A stretch of 64,000 bases of DNA from Siniperca chuatsi (lineage: Eukaryota; Chordata; Actinopteri; Centrarchiformes; Sinipercidae): the NCBI RefSeq assembly GCF_020085105.1, contig NC_058042.1:24171001-24235000 (forward strand), written 5' to 3'. Position 1 is the stretch's first letter; every line of letters starts with the position of its first letter. Below are positions 12,858 to 23,925 of this stretch, one piece after another. Under the pieces are notes generated by a model, which did no database searches, was not told where the DNA came from, and worked only from the letters and a program-made list of their open reading frames with translations. The position numbers were made by a program, and so were the translations under genes.

Positions 12858-13170
12858 TACACACACACACACACACACAGTGTATTTGTGATCCTATTTC
12901 CCCCCCAAAGACTTTGACCAAATTTGATTCAGAGAAACTGAATTAAAGCAAAGTCAAATTATCCAAATACCAGAATACACGGGAAAATAGCTAGTAATAG
13001 TTTATTTACTGATGATTCCTCATCTGAATGTGAGGCCATTCAAAAAGATGCTACAAGATGTAACTAACATATTAAAAAGTAAATGTTTGCCAACCAGTGC
13101 TCCCACAACAGAAATACAGATCATGTGAAATATTACACAAACTGTCTTCACCAACATTAAGTAACTCAAG
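9465..13170. other. Non-coding stretch with a compound microsatellite
   Basis: No gene is supported on either strand; I looked for the hypk gene that follows SERF2 in mammals and did not see it. An A-run, (AT)n and (AC)n compound microsatellite lies at 12,807-12,880. The rest is unique-looking AT-rich DNA. Confidence 0.45.
12807..12880. repeat. Compound microsatellite A(n)-(AT)n-(AC)n
   Basis: About 15 A residues run into about 15 AT units, a short imperfect ACATATAT bridge, then about 10 AC units. It lies downstream of the serf2 poly(A) site. Confidence 0.95.
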
Positions 13171-13192
13171 CAAGCATGAACTAAAAAGATAC

Positions 13193-13198
13193 TTTATT
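13193..13198 (-). terminator. serf2 poly(A) signal
   Basis: TTTATT on the plus strand reads AATAAA on the minus strand, about 340 bases beyond the serf2 stop codon. No better signal lies between the stop and this site, so the transcript probably ends near 13,170-13,180. Confidence 0.55.
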
Positions 13199-13533
13199 TA
13201 AAACCAGCAGGGGACGTTTTTGTACAAAAATACACAACTGTTACGTGGATGCTTTGTGTCAAGAATTGTTCATCTTTCTCCTGCTGCTTACACCACTGAT
13301 GCTCCTCTGCATGCAGCATCAGCGTGGGACAACTGCTAACTTGCTCAGACATAATTTCACCGAGTAAAATAACAAATCCAACAAGCAATGTCATTTGCCG
13401 TAGGGAAGAATGTAGGATTCTAGATTCTCGAGGCTAGACCAAAATGACAGATCCGTTCTCATAAACATCAGGAAGAATGCTGAACATGGGAGGTTATTAA
13501 CACTGAGTTGAATTCGTCTCCCGACTTCATTCT

Positions 13534-13606
13534 TTACTTGGTCTTGGTGCCTCCTTTCTCCCCTCCATCTGCCTTTTTCTGCTTCTGTTGCATTATCTCG
13601 GCATCC
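13534..13606 (-). CDS. serf2: serf2 coding exon 3 (last)
   Basis: The exon follows the acceptor TTCTCCCCAAG and completes the arginine codon split after A-R-K-Q. It encodes [12 protein letters not shown], the most conserved part of the SERF domain, then a gene-specific [11 protein letters not shown] tail and TAA. The longer overlapping frame in another phase (13,391-13,627) is a shadow. Confidence 0.9.
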
Positions 13607-16079
13607 CTTGGGGAGAAAAAGTAACATTTAAAAGAGAGAATAGACTTTTTTTGGGCAGACTCTACTGTAACACAGACCTAATATGCCCCCCACATATGCA
13701 GCACACACAAGACATTAGTAATTAACTGAAATAGGTTTTTTTGTGACTTTTTGGCTTTATTATTAGATCAGCTGAAAAGAGATGGGGGGGACCGGGCTGG
13801 AATCGAACCAGTCTGAGGGCTTAAATGCTTGTAAATTGAAAATCAGCACCATTCTACACTTCCTTGTGTGGGTACTGTTAGAGTTAGTTAACGTTGTTTG
13901 TGTGGGTCATAGAATTATAGCAACGTCGATTTAAGACTTAGAAAGTCTCTGGTTATAGTTCCACGGTGTGAGTTGTGTCAAAGAAGGTTAACTGTTTGCT
14001 CAGATATGATTGGCTAATGTTCGCTCTCTGAGCGAGTCTGCTTGCTCTACACACTTGCCAGCTAACGAGCTAACCGATGCACTTTATTATTCTAGTTAAA
14101 GTAGTCACAATGTTTCTTATTCTGAGAATTGGGCCTTATGTTATATTCACAGTACATTTATGGGCAGTGAATTGAAGCGCTGGAACCTTACACATATTTC
14201 TCTGTTTTGTTCTGTTTAAGCTGCAGCCAGAGGCAGTAAAGAAGTTGGCTATGCTGAAGCCCTTTTCCAATCACATATGACCCTAAAGGAATGTCTGTTT
14301 TTCCATAGATGGATATACACATTTTTTCCTCAGCAAAACAGTAATGTTCTGGTGAGAGTAAGGTCAAAATGATGTTACCTGACTGCACTGCCCACAGCAA
14401 CCCAATATTCAATTAGAATAATGTTATAAATTGATATGGATTCTCCCCAATCTTACTCTGTTTAGTTATGTTTGCCTTTTGGTTGACAGAACAAAGAGGG
14501 AGAGAGAGCAGGATGGAGTCGGCCAGTGGACAGGTAGTCAAGACCACATAGTTGTAATGCCAAGTCAGCTGTTGTTTTGCCCACATTCATTGCAGTGGAC
14601 TGCACAATGATTTCACATTACTAAGTGGTGTATTGATATACTGTTATCAAATGTGGATTCTCCCCAACCTCCTCTGACATTTACTTACATCATAAATACT
14701 GTTTGCTTTATTTATTATCAGATTATATATGTCATTTTCTAGCTGCATACAATGTCTGTGTGATTGTCAGTGCAAAGAGAGGAGGATGGAGAGAGAGCGA
14801 GAACAGGAAGAACAAAGCGCTAAATGGACATATAGTGAAATCAAGATTGTTATGTCACGTTCTCATTAGGGGCTGAGCCACCCTAAAGGTCTGATCCTAG
14901 AATCACCCCTGAACTGTATCATGTCAAGGTTTTAGGGATTAATTTCTACATGACAGAAAATACATAACTGCATGATCAGCCAGGAGTGAAATAGTCCACA
15001 GAGCCCCACATTCAAGTCACACTGTGGTTATAGTGCCATTGCAGCACTATTTGCAAGTTTGTGTGCATCCCATTTCTTTAAACTCATGCAGACTGCTGCC
15101 TACCTCTGCTTCCGAGCAGCAGCAGACAGCCCATCGTCGCTCCTCTTCCCTTTACACTGGTCGTTGTTTTTTTTGGCATTCTTCTGGCGTGCTAGCTCAC
15201 GTTGGTTTCCTCCTGCATGTCAGACCAAAGACAAAACAACGATGTAACACAACAAATAGCACTTTAATGAGCAACCCGTCAGGTATGTGAGCTAACGTTA
15301 CACCTTTAACGTTATACCAAATAAGCTCCTACAAGAAAAAAAACTAACAGGGAGAATTACCAATTTAGAGGTATTTTCTAAGTATTTACAAGTCATATTT
15401 TAAAATGACAGACGGTCCGATCATATTAAGTACGACTGTAAGATGGCATGGATAAAATGGTGCAAAATATGAAAGCGGCCGACGTGGCAGGGAGGCGCTC
15501 CGGAGCAGCTTCATGCCCTGAACAGCACGGAGGGCAGCACAGCGTCTTCCATCGTAGTGCGGATTGTCACACCAGTCGAGTAATTAAAGACATGCAAAGG
15601 CAGAGCCACGTTTGAGGACATACAAATAATTACTGGCAACGAGTTTGACATTATGTCTGCTACAAGCAGCGTTGATACCCAAATATCCGTGTTATGTCTG
15701 ATAGCAATGGCTTTACAGTAGGCCAGGCTTGGACTAAAAGCTGGACAACAAAACGATCCACAGGCCTATCGATGTTTACAAACGTACAACGAACATAATG
15801 TAACACACAGCTACGTGGCACACACTGTAGCATGCGCCCGTCTACTCCATTTCAACTACTAAGCCAGTGGTGTGCGTGATTTACCAAACCAAGGCGACAA
15901 TAGTGGCATGAATTCCGTGGAAAAAAACATGTTACGTCTATATCAGCAAATAGACGGAACCCGGGTCGGCGGTGGCCAAGGCTAACGAGTGGCGAAAACA
16001 ACGACCACAGACTACATGCAATCGACTCAAGTACATGAATGCCTTACAGTCAAAATACATGTCGATACCCACTGGTCAT
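13534..16079 (-). CDS. serf2: Small EDRK-rich factor 2 (SERF2), three exons
   Basis: This encodes a 62-residue SERF-family protein, a small, very basic and largely disordered protein that promotes amyloid-type aggregation and binds nucleic acid (worm homologue MOAG-4). Coding exons on the minus strand are 16,079-16,073 (7 bases), 15,212-15,104 (109 bases) and 13,606-13,534 (73 bases, stop TAA). The total of 189 bases keeps phase and every intron is GT-AG. The product starts [14 protein letters not shown], continues [17 protein letters not shown] and [12 protein letters not shown], and ends G-G-T-K-T-K. The [10 protein letters not shown] block favours SERF2 over SERF1. Known SERF2 is about 59 residues. 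The tail is glycine/lysine-rich rather than E-K-K-E-E-P-K, and [10 protein letters not shown] replaces NMKKQSDSVK. It lies head-to-head with the ELL-family gene, as in mammals. Confidence 0.88.
13745..13830 (-). mobile_element. tRNA-derived SINE fragment in serf2 intron 2
   Basis: On the minus strand this carries GGTTCGATTCC, a perfect pol III B-box match, at 13,809-13,799. It is followed by a CAGCTGATCTAATAATAAAG-like body and tail that match the second SINE copy at 24,557-24,653. The head with the A box is missing. Confidence 0.5.
14430..14920. repeat. Diverged internal duplication in serf2 intron 2
   Basis: Two similar blocks begin with GGATTCTCCCCAA (about 14,440 and 14,652). Both continue through a C-T-C-T-G, T-T-T-A-G/C-T-T-A step to an AGAGAG-rich segment followed by GGAC(A)TAT/AGT(C/G)AA. 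The right edge, GGGGCTGAGCCACC...CCTAGAATCACCCC at about 14,872-14,910, resembles the terminus of a fish hAT-like non-autonomous element. The family call is from memory. Confidence 0.4.
15104..15212 (-). CDS. serf2: serf2 coding exon 2
   Basis: Acceptor CATGCAG and donor GTAGGC bound this exon. With the 7 bases of exon 1 it encodes [21 protein letters not shown], then [15 protein letters not shown]. It carries most of the SERF domain. Two plus-strand frames over it are antisense shadows. Confidence 0.92.
16073..16079 (-). CDS. serf2: serf2 coding exon 1 (7 coding bases)
   Basis: ATGACCA precedes the donor GTGGGT. The split codon A|GA gives arginine, so the protein starts M-T-R-G-N, exactly as expected for SERF2. 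I checked other ATGs in the upstream kilobase: the alternative ATGACTT at 15,394 would create a stop on splicing. The 5' leader continues upstream on the minus strand towards 16,250. Confidence 0.75.
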
Positions 16080-16139
16080 TTTATTAATCGACGCTTCTTT
16101 CGACCAAAATCCAAATCAGCTCAGCCAAAGGGCCGTTGG

Positions 16140-16290
16140 TTCCCCTCTCGTCTCTCCAGTCGCTGTTTCTGCTTTGATTGCGCCTCACTGTGGCTGCCAA
16201 ATATGCGCGAGACTGCGAGAACCAGAACATTCCGTCTCTCCCCTTGATTGCACTGCGCATGCGCACGCAATCAACCAATTCAAGAGCACA
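16140..16290 (-). promoter_or_regulatory. serf2 promoter region
   Basis: This CpG-richer block upstream of the serf2 start contains the NRF1-type palindrome TGCGCATGCGCA (16,254-16,265) and a CCAAT box (16,275-16,279). No TATA box is seen, which suits a housekeeping promoter. The transcription start probably lies between about 16,150 and 16,250; this is an inference. Confidence 0.55.
16254..16265. promoter_or_regulatory. NRF1 (nuclear respiratory factor 1) site
   Basis: TGCGCATGCGCA is a perfect 12-bp palindrome and matches the NRF1 consensus YGCGCAYGCGCR at every position. It lies about 175 bp upstream of the serf2 start codon, in CpG-rich context. Confidence 0.7.
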
Positions 16291-16329
16291 AATGCGAAAG
16301 ATCAATTCATGATTGCAGCACAGTAACAA

Positions 16330-17345
16330 AGACTATGATGGAGATTAGGTCATTCAAATGCTTTACATAAGTAAAAGCAGTAATACCTCATTAAGTGTAA
16401 AACTTAGCCATTAAACGGAAAGTCATGCGCTCAAAAGTATTATCCAGAACTGCTGCTAAACTGCTAACAGAAACAAAGAAGAGAGAACAGATCACTGCAC
16501 CGGCTCCCTGTAGCTTCTATAATTGATTTTAAAGTCCTTCTACTTGTGTACATGGGACATTCTACCAGAAACGTACATCATCTGTCCTGGAATTGTTAGT
16601 GAATAAAAAGTAGGCTATAATCCAAAAATGTCTAAAACTGACTCAGATCATTTTTTCTTAATTAAAAGCACTTTTAAAAAGAGCCAAATTGGAGCTACAT
16701 CTTTCATAGTTTTGTTATGCTAAAAAAAAACACCATTAATAAATTAATAAGTTGTTATCATTCATTTCAGTTGATTAAAAACATGAAATTATACATACAT
16801 TCTACAAATAAACACTACATAAAAAGTGTGCAATACACCTTTAAGGTTATGACTCAGAGAACGAGGCATCAGTTGACCCTGAGTTGACACTGATCAAGGG
16901 TGAGGTCTGTCATTGAATTGTATGATTTTAAGCTTGTTTTTTCATGTTTCTTTGCAGAGGACGAGCTAAAGGGTCAAGCCCTGAGCAAATGCAGTTATAA
17001 TGGCCCACCTCAGGCTCTGACACATCAGCCCTGTGACAGGGGCTTAAAAATGAATGGCATTGTTCCTTTTTATTACCTTTATTGCATATAATATGTATTT
17101 AACAAACGCCATTATAAAAAAATTTGAATAAATAAATATTATACTGTAAAGCTTTTTATGCTCATAGACAAAAGTTTTGAATTTGGTCCCTCTTTTACCT
17201 AGGCCAGTGTAGCACTGCTTTTCAGGTTGCACTTTGTATATTAATGATATTTTAATACATATATAAATATAATTCTAATTTATATTAGCTTTTATTAATA
17301 ATGACTGTAATTATTTCAATTAATACAGACTGCAGTTAGATGGCT
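16330..17345. other. Intergenic, no supported gene
   Basis: AT-rich DNA with no coding signal. Short frames at 16,900-17,232 on both strands show no family resemblance. Confidence 0.4.
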
Positions 17346-18710
17346 CAAGTTAGGGTTATATGTCCTTGGCTAAACTTAATTTGCTGTTCATTGACTACAC
17401 TTCAGAGTTTAACATCATAGTCCCCTCCAGGCTCATCACAAAGCTCAAGGACCTGGGATTAAACACCTAACTGTGCATGTGGATCCTTGACTTCCTGATG
17501 GACAGGTAGTGAGGGTGGGCGGATACACCTCTTCCACCCTCATCCTTAACACCAGAGCACCTCAGGGCTGTGTTTCCTGTACACACATGACTGTGTAACT
17601 ACTTTCAACTCCAAAACCATCATCAAGTTTGCTGACGACACAGCTGTGGTGGGTCTGATCACAGATAACAATGAAAAGGCCTACCTGAAGGAAGTAGAGG
17701 AACTGACCCACTGCTGTCAGGACATTGTCAACAACCTACTCCTGAATGTCAGCAAGACTAAGGAGCTGATAGTGGACTTTGGGAAGAAGCAGGGAACCCT
17801 TACCCCCATTAAAGGGAAAATTCATTCCTCAGTGCATGTTATATTGACCGAGAAAGCTGACTTCGCCAAGTAGTTCTATCCAGCGCTGTCATTTCATGTG
17901 ACAGTGACGTATTTTAAGGCAAGGAAGAACTACAGGCAATTTCAGCTTGGATTTCTTGGATTTCTTCTTCTTCCACCTCTGGGTAGCCAGGGGGCGTGCT
18001 CTAGATGCGGCTCAAAAACAAAACTTACTTGTTGTCTTTGCTTGTATTGCAAAGTAGCTACGTTTCCAACAGCAAAAATGGCATCCCAGAATATGAGTAC
18101 AGAGGATGTTATGGACGAGGATACATTTTACAATGTTTTGGCTGACTCAGATATTCAGCTGTATTTATTCGAGCCAGAGTATATGGCCGAAGGGTGTACA
18201 GCACACATGGTGGACAGCTTCAAGTACCTTGGTGTCCACATCACAGAGGACCTGACCTGGGTGCTGCATACTGACTCAGTGGTGAAAAAGGCAAGGCAGA
18301 GACTGTTTCATCTCAGATGCTTGAGGAAATTCCAGGTATCCCCTCAAATACTGAGGAATTTCTACCTCTGCGCCATTGAGAGAGTCCTGGCAGGGAACAT
18401 CAATGCCTGGTCCGGAAACAGTACCGAACAGGACCGCAAGGCCCTGCAAAGAGTGGTTTGTTCGGCTGAACATACAATAAGCAGTGCTCTGCCCACTAAA
18501 GGATATTTACACCAGGTGCTGCAAGAATAAAGCTAGGAGAATCATTGAGGATCCCAACCACCCAGATAACGGCTTTTTCTCCCTGCTGTGGTCAGGAAGA
18601 AGGTACCGGATACATCAGGCCAGCACTGAAAGGCTCAGGAAGAGCTTCTATCCTCTGGCTACTAGGACCCTAGGACTCTTCAAAGAAATTCATTAGGAAA
18701 CCATTCTAAC
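17346..18710 (+). mobile_element. Rex1/CR1-like LINE fragment interrupted by foreign sequence
   Basis: Translation in broken frames gives F-I-D-Y-T-S-E-F-N-I-I-V-P-S-R-L, then A-P-Q-G-C-V, then I-I-K-F-A-D-D-T-A-V-V-G-L-I-T-D-N with an intact FADD motif. L-N-V-S-K-T-K-E-L-I-V-D-F follows. After a foreign segment (about 17,830-18,215) come S-F-K-Y-L-G-V-H-I-T-E-D-L-T-W, K-K-A-R-Q-R-L-F-H-L-R, then D-R-K-A-L-Q-R-V-V, and in another frame G-R-R-Y-R. These are the RT and thumb motifs of fish Rex1-like non-LTR elements. Several stops and frame breaks show it is dead. Confidence 0.75.
17830..18215 (+). mobile_element. Foreign segment inside the Rex1-like LINE
   Basis: The LINE reading stops after T-L-T-P-I-K-G and resumes at V-D-S-F-K-Y-L. 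Between them lies about 380 bp of different sequence, including an ATG-started stretch (ATG at 18,078) reading M-A-S-Q-N-M-S-T-E-D-V-M-D-E-D and then D-I-Q-L-Y-L-F-E-P-E-Y. The x-Y-x-F-E-P-E-Y phrase recalls the start of repeat-borne P2X7-like zinc-domain proteins in fish, a weak resemblance from memory. The exact borders are uncertain. Confidence 0.4.
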
Positions 18711-18839
18711 ATATACAAATTTTTCTGTAACAGGGCCTGACATTTTAGGGGTGAAATGCGGATAAAATATATTTTATTCAATCATAAAAAGATGCTGAGA
18801 TGACATGACATGTGTTTCTCAGTGTTTAACATGTCCTCC

Positions 18840-19375
18840 ATATGACTCAATGTTCAGATTCAAGAATAAGATTGAATCAATGGCTTAACCCCAGCCTACA
18901 TCACAGATTCCCTGTTGTTTTATGTTCCTTCATGAGCCCTCAATCCCCTAATGCTGGTTTTTTAGTTAATCAAAACCCCACCAAAAAGAAATTTAGAGAT
19001 GCAGCTTTCTTCAGCTATGCTCCCAACTTGAGGAACAGCTTGACCAAAGATATTAGAGAGGCAGGCTCTGTTGAAATGAAGTGGCACTTAAAAACATATC
19101 TTTTAAACCTAGCCTTATTGTAGCACCACTTCTTACAATGTGCATGTTTCACATGGAGTCCTACATGCTGTTTTTAATTGACTTTAAATGTCCTTCTTTG
19201 ATCTTTCAAATGGCGTGCTTTCTCTGCAACAGTAAGCACCTTATCTTTACTTTTGCTTTTTTTCAATTTAATTTGTGTTTCCTGTTTTTATTCCCTTTTT
19301 AAATGTAAAGCACTTTGAGCTGCATGTTTTGTATGAAAGATGCTATATAAATAGTTTATTATTATATTATTATTA
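18840..19375 (+). mobile_element. L2-type LINE 3' end
   Basis: The frame at 18,842-19,123 ends with R-D-A-A-F-F-S-Y-A-P-N-L-R-N-S-L, then V-E-M-K-W-H-L-K-T-Y-L-L-N-L-A-L-L, the conserved end of L2-type ORF2. The 3' tail follows: AAAGCACTTTGAGCTGCATG, then GATGCTATATAAATAG and a (TTA)n run at about 19,358-19,376. It is severely 5'-truncated. Confidence 0.7.
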
Positions 19376-19530
19376 TCTCACTTTATTATATTAATTGAAT
19401 TAGTAATAGGCTATAATATAATATTACTACAATATATTTCTTTACCGAAATAGGTATTCAGAATTAATACATTTTACATACTTCCAAACTAAACCCTAGA
19501 CAACTGAGCAACTCAAGAATGAACCTTTGA

Positions 19531-19847
19531 AGGGACAGTTCACCCCAAAATTAAAATTATTATATTTTCCTCTTGCCTTTAGTGCTATTTATCCATCTAG
19601 ACTGTTTTGGTGTGAGTTGCCGAGTTTTGGAGATATCGGCCGTAGAGATGTCTACGCTTTGATTTTTGGCGCTTTGAGCACCACAAGCCGAGTGCCATAT
19701 AGTCCCATTATATTACAAAAATGCAGACATCTCTACAGCTGATATCTCCAAAACTCGGCAACTCACACTGAAACAATCTAGATGGATAAATAGCACTACA
19801 GGTAAAAGGAAAAATATGTATTTTTAAGTTTGGGGTGAACTGTCCCT
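19531..19847. mobile_element. Palindromic MITE flanked by TTAA-like target sites
   Basis: Terminal inverted repeats AGGGACAGTTCACCCCAAA (19,531-19,549) and its exact reverse complement (19,829-19,847) bound an almost fully palindromic element. The inner arms (about 19,580-19,650 and 19,723-19,800) pair around about 70 unpaired bases. The flanks read TTGA at the left and TTAA at the right, consistent with a TTAA target duplication with one mutation. That target is typical of piggyBac or Kolobok elements. It has no coding capacity. Confidence 0.8.
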
Positions 19848-19851
19848 TTAA

Positions 19852-21808
19852 GCTCAGCTATTTTATTAATAAAAATATTATGCTACATATTATGTATGAC
19901 AGTAACTGCTGTCATAATTACAGTATGGTAGCTTTGTTTTGTTTTGCAGTTTATTTGGTAGTGTTGCATGGCTCCAGCAAGGTTTTATCCAACTTTGTTA
20001 TTAAGAGTCCACAGTCTGAGGCTTTGATTGAAGGGCATGGAGCCTGGCACTGTCCTAGAGTGACTTTTCTTCTCCTCTTCCATCATCCACACAGTTGCTT
20101 TGTATCTAGTGTTTAAATGTACTTAAAATGAATTTGATTTGCATTCAATTTGGTTCAGTTCATGTACTTTAGATATCCATGGGTGTCTCTTCAGTTACTG
20201 ATGTACATTTGGCTCATTTTACTTACATTTGCAATGTAATCTCAGTTCAATGAGACTTTACTTCAATCACAACTGCAGCTATCTCCTTAAAAGCCTACTA
20301 CAAAAGAGCCAGCAGGTGGCAGACTATGCTAAAGTAAATTTGGAAATGAAGGCACTCAGACCATTAAGAAATCTACAAAGGCTTCCAGTCATTCAAATAT
20401 ATTTTTAGAGTAAGATGATAAAAGTATCAAATACTTAAATAGATAGATCACATGCAAAATACTTAAGTTGATTAAGATGATCAGCGCACTGTGTTCCAGT
20501 GGACAAAACTCTCCCATGTAAAACAAAAAACCAGAATAACTGATTTTCTTACTTTGAAATACAAATTGCTTGGACTCATTAATTGGACAACAGTATTTTG
20601 TATAACAATCTGATCATATCGTCACAGTGTGATTCCAGTGATAATAAAAACCTTGGGTTAATGTGCAAAATGGAATCTTCTTAATAGTAATTGGAAGTTT
20701 TATTTCTCTTCTCCAACACGAACCACACAATGTTTTCCTTGCAGTTTTGATAGGGTGATTTTATTGACTGTCTGGCATTTAAATAGGCTATATGACGGTA
20801 TGACATATGAGTCATGTCTGCCCAGAACTGAACTTCTACCCAGACATTGAATCTATGAATAGAAGAAGACAACTTACAGCAGCTAAACCTGCATGTGCCT
20901 AATGCACCATAGGTCATGTCACTGTCAAGCAACTGCATCAGGAGTATTTTCCAAGTTAGTGCATCTGTTTTACTTCAAGGGAAACTTCTAAAGTTTAAAA
21001 CAAGATCATTTTGGGGGAAAAAAACGAATTGTTGTATGTTTTAAAGAAGAACCGGAAACTTAAGTTCATAGTTGTCGAGATGATAACAGCTATACTGTAT
21101 ATTGTATCTGGAACAGAAATCTTAAAATGTGTTCATAGCGGTGGAAGTGAGCTTGTTGGAGGAGAATGAAAACAGGGCTGGGTTTCTTGCTGAAAGACAA
21201 ATACTGTATTTTAAGGACATAATTACTGTTTGAATACAATGAGCCATCAAACTACTGCTGTGATTGTCTAGCCAACAGTCTATTTGGGTGAAGAATAAGG
21301 TCTTCTTTGAATTTAATTATAAGCTGTAAGTTTGTTCTGGTCTGCAGCTCTCTGCATATTATTTCTTGATGGATGTTTGGCTAAAAACCTGCTTTAACTG
21401 ATAAAATAGAGCCCAAACACTTTCTTTGTCATGTCTCTCATCAAAGCCTTGAGGTCATTATCACATGACCTTGTGACAGGTGGTCACAAATCACTGACAG
21501 GAATACACTATAAACACATTGTCAGTGAACAGACTTTTACTGTAGGCTACAAGTGCAGTATATTTTACACAAGTTTGACCTGACAAAGAGCATGCAGCTC
21601 AAATTGTTGTAAAAAGTAATGAATGCAGTTGCGTATTAGCAGCCATAGTATTTATGTGTTCATTTGAGAGGGATAAAAATAATAGTCATCAACTGACACA
21701 AGTTCCCCAAATTATTTGAAGGACTACACCCGCTCTGTGTGGTTCTAAAGGGCAGTTACAAACAACATTTTTTTTTGTCTTTTAATTTGGAGGGTTTGTT
21801 AGACACAG
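19852..21808. other. Intergenic, no supported gene
   Basis: No recognisable coding or repeat content. Minor frames at 19,835-20,116 and 20,681-20,938 look random. Confidence 0.4.
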
Positions 21809-21810
21809 CT

Positions 21811-21955
21811 GTGCTTTGAGCTAAATGCTAACATCAGCAGGCTAACATGCTCACCATGCCAATGCTAACATTCTGATGTTTAGCACGTATAATGTTTACC
21901 ATGTTCGCCATCTTAGTTTAGCGTGTTAGCATGCATAACGTGCTAACTAGACGAG
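21811..21955 (+). repeat. GTTAGCATGCTAAC-family repeat, copy 1
   Basis: It begins TGCTTTGAGCTAAATGCTAA, passes through repeated GCTAACATGCT and TGATGTTTAGCA blocks and CATCTTAGTTTAGC, and ends near GTTAGCATGCATAACGTGCT, a mutated form of the palindromic core. Confidence 0.75.
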
Positions 21956-23750
21956 TGCGCTCAGTAGAGTGCAGATCTCTCTCTGCCAGGTGTGTCTGGG
22001 GGCATGTGAGCGGGGAACAGGGAGTGCAGGGCAGGCTTCGTGTCCAGCATGTATGCATGAGAGTAGTGGAATGAAGGGGAGAAAGTGTTTTTGTATAGTA
22101 TAGTCTCAGTTTTCTTTAAAGATTTAGTTTGTGCATCCTGGGAATGCGATTGTTTATGGATTGACCCATGAAAATTGCATCATTTTGTGAATTTAGCAGA
22201 AAAATTAAACCTACAGAGAATCTAGCAGATAAAGAGCAATGGCTTTTTCATGCCACGTGCTGGAGCATGAAGACTCTAACAGCGTGTAGAACAGCATGTC
22301 GAACACTGTGGTCAGTTTATTGGGCTGCTGGCGACACAGGACAGCCCAGGATGTCTGCCTCTGACTTGTTTTCCCCACAGCTGCTTTCAGTGACAGCATC
22401 CTGCTTAAAGCAAACTATTTTTGTCTCCCAGTGCAATCATCACCACCTGGTAATTTTGACAATGTTGACTGCTCCTGCCTTTACAAAGCCTCTAAATGTT
22501 CATGCTTTCCTTGTGTGACTGCTGCTTCAGCTCAGCAGCTCCTCGTGTTGCTAGTCGCGCCTCCAGTTTAATCAAATGGAGATGATGGGAAGGAAAAACT
22601 TTGTTTTCCATTCATTTCATACTAATTTTAACAGTAAGAGTCCTTGCCCTCTCATTACCTCGAGCACTTTTCCATACTGACTTCTTAGTGACAGACACCC
22701 TTTCACATGATTACATGCAAGTAAACTGTTCAGTTTGGGCCTACAGCATGTGTGCGTGCATGTTTGACTATTAAGTATGTGCTGTGGGATAATTATGTAC
22801 AAGTACTGAGTCAAAAGCAACGGGATTTGCTGTTTTAGGGCTAATTGTGTTTGTACTGCTGATTTTTTTTTTATCCAGTCTAAACAGGTAATAGATGATT
22901 CATGAAATCATGGAATTGTGAGATGCATAAGCTGTGATGTGAGGAGAACCACCATTCATTTCTCCAACAACATTTGATTGCCCCATCTTCATGCACAGGC
23001 TACACTGCACTGTTTGGAGCGGTCTTTGTTAACGCTGATCATGAAGTGGTGGAAGCACTGATGTGTGGCAATATAAACTTAGTGTGACAAGCTGGACGTA
23101 TGGTGCATTCCTCTCTGTCTCATTTCACCGCTGTCATCCATCACGCTGCCAGAGTCCTGCCTGCTGTCATGAATGATTGATGGGACTTGCTGATCCCATC
23201 TTCTGCATTGCCTTAATGTCCCTCATGTACTGATTGTTGGAGCTAATTTTGACATGATCCTATGAAATTATTATGTTGTTCGTGCTGTATTGCAAACTAC
23301 TGTACATGCATTTTTCTTCTCTACTGAAAACCTGTTTTCTGACTGTTAGAACTTATTTGTGTTTATGTAAACTGAAAGGTATGTGTGCCCATATTTTTTC
23401 AAATGTATAGTTGTATTTGATTTTGACATGCATTATTTACTGCATTTTTTTAACCAAGCTAATGTGTTACTTTCCAAATTGTTACATGACTTTAATCTCT
23501 AAACACTGACTTTAATATAAGTGTTCTTACTTTGTTCTCAGAATTTTGATTTTTGTAAACATTTTGTGTTAAAAAATAAGTGCATGGCTGTGAGCATTTT
23601 CGTGAACATTCGTGAACATTTCCTTTAAAATGTTGATTTAAATTGTAATGTAGGTGGTATTACTTTTATCCCAAAATATATTTTGTGTATTCTGCATTCC
23701 AAAATACTGTCATTGAAAAAGAACCTACTTGCTAGATAGAACAACACTAA
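21956..23750. other. Intergenic, no supported gene
   Basis: Mostly unique-looking AT-rich sequence. A frame at 22,168-22,518 has no family resemblance. A tandem TCGTGAACAT duplication sits near 23,600. Confidence 0.4.
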
Positions 23751-23925
23751 GAGTGCTTTGAGCTAAATACTAACATCAGCATGCTAACATGCTTACAATT
23801 ATGATGCTAACATGCTGATGTTTAGCAGGTATAATGTTTAGCATGTTCACCATCTTAGTTTAGCATGTTAGCATGCTAACATTTGCTAATTAGCTCTAGG
23901 TGGCGCTAGATGAAAAGTTAAGGAT
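23751..23925 (+). repeat. GTTAGCATGCTAAC-family repeat, copy 2
   Basis: This copy has the same orientation as copy 1 and is better preserved. It contains the intact palindromic core GTTAGCATGCTAAC followed by ATTTGCTAATTAGC and a TGGCGCTAGATG end. Confidence 0.8.

Noticed and set aside
1..13170. Search for hypk, which follows SERF2 in mammals
   Set aside because: No minus-strand sequence resembling the conserved HYPK C-terminal domain was seen; the gene is absent here or beyond my reading.
16084..16329. 81-codon minus-strand frame upstream of the serf2 start
   Set aside because: It lies in the serf2 promoter and leader, ends just before the ATG and matches nothing; probably the chance openness of a CpG-rich stretch.
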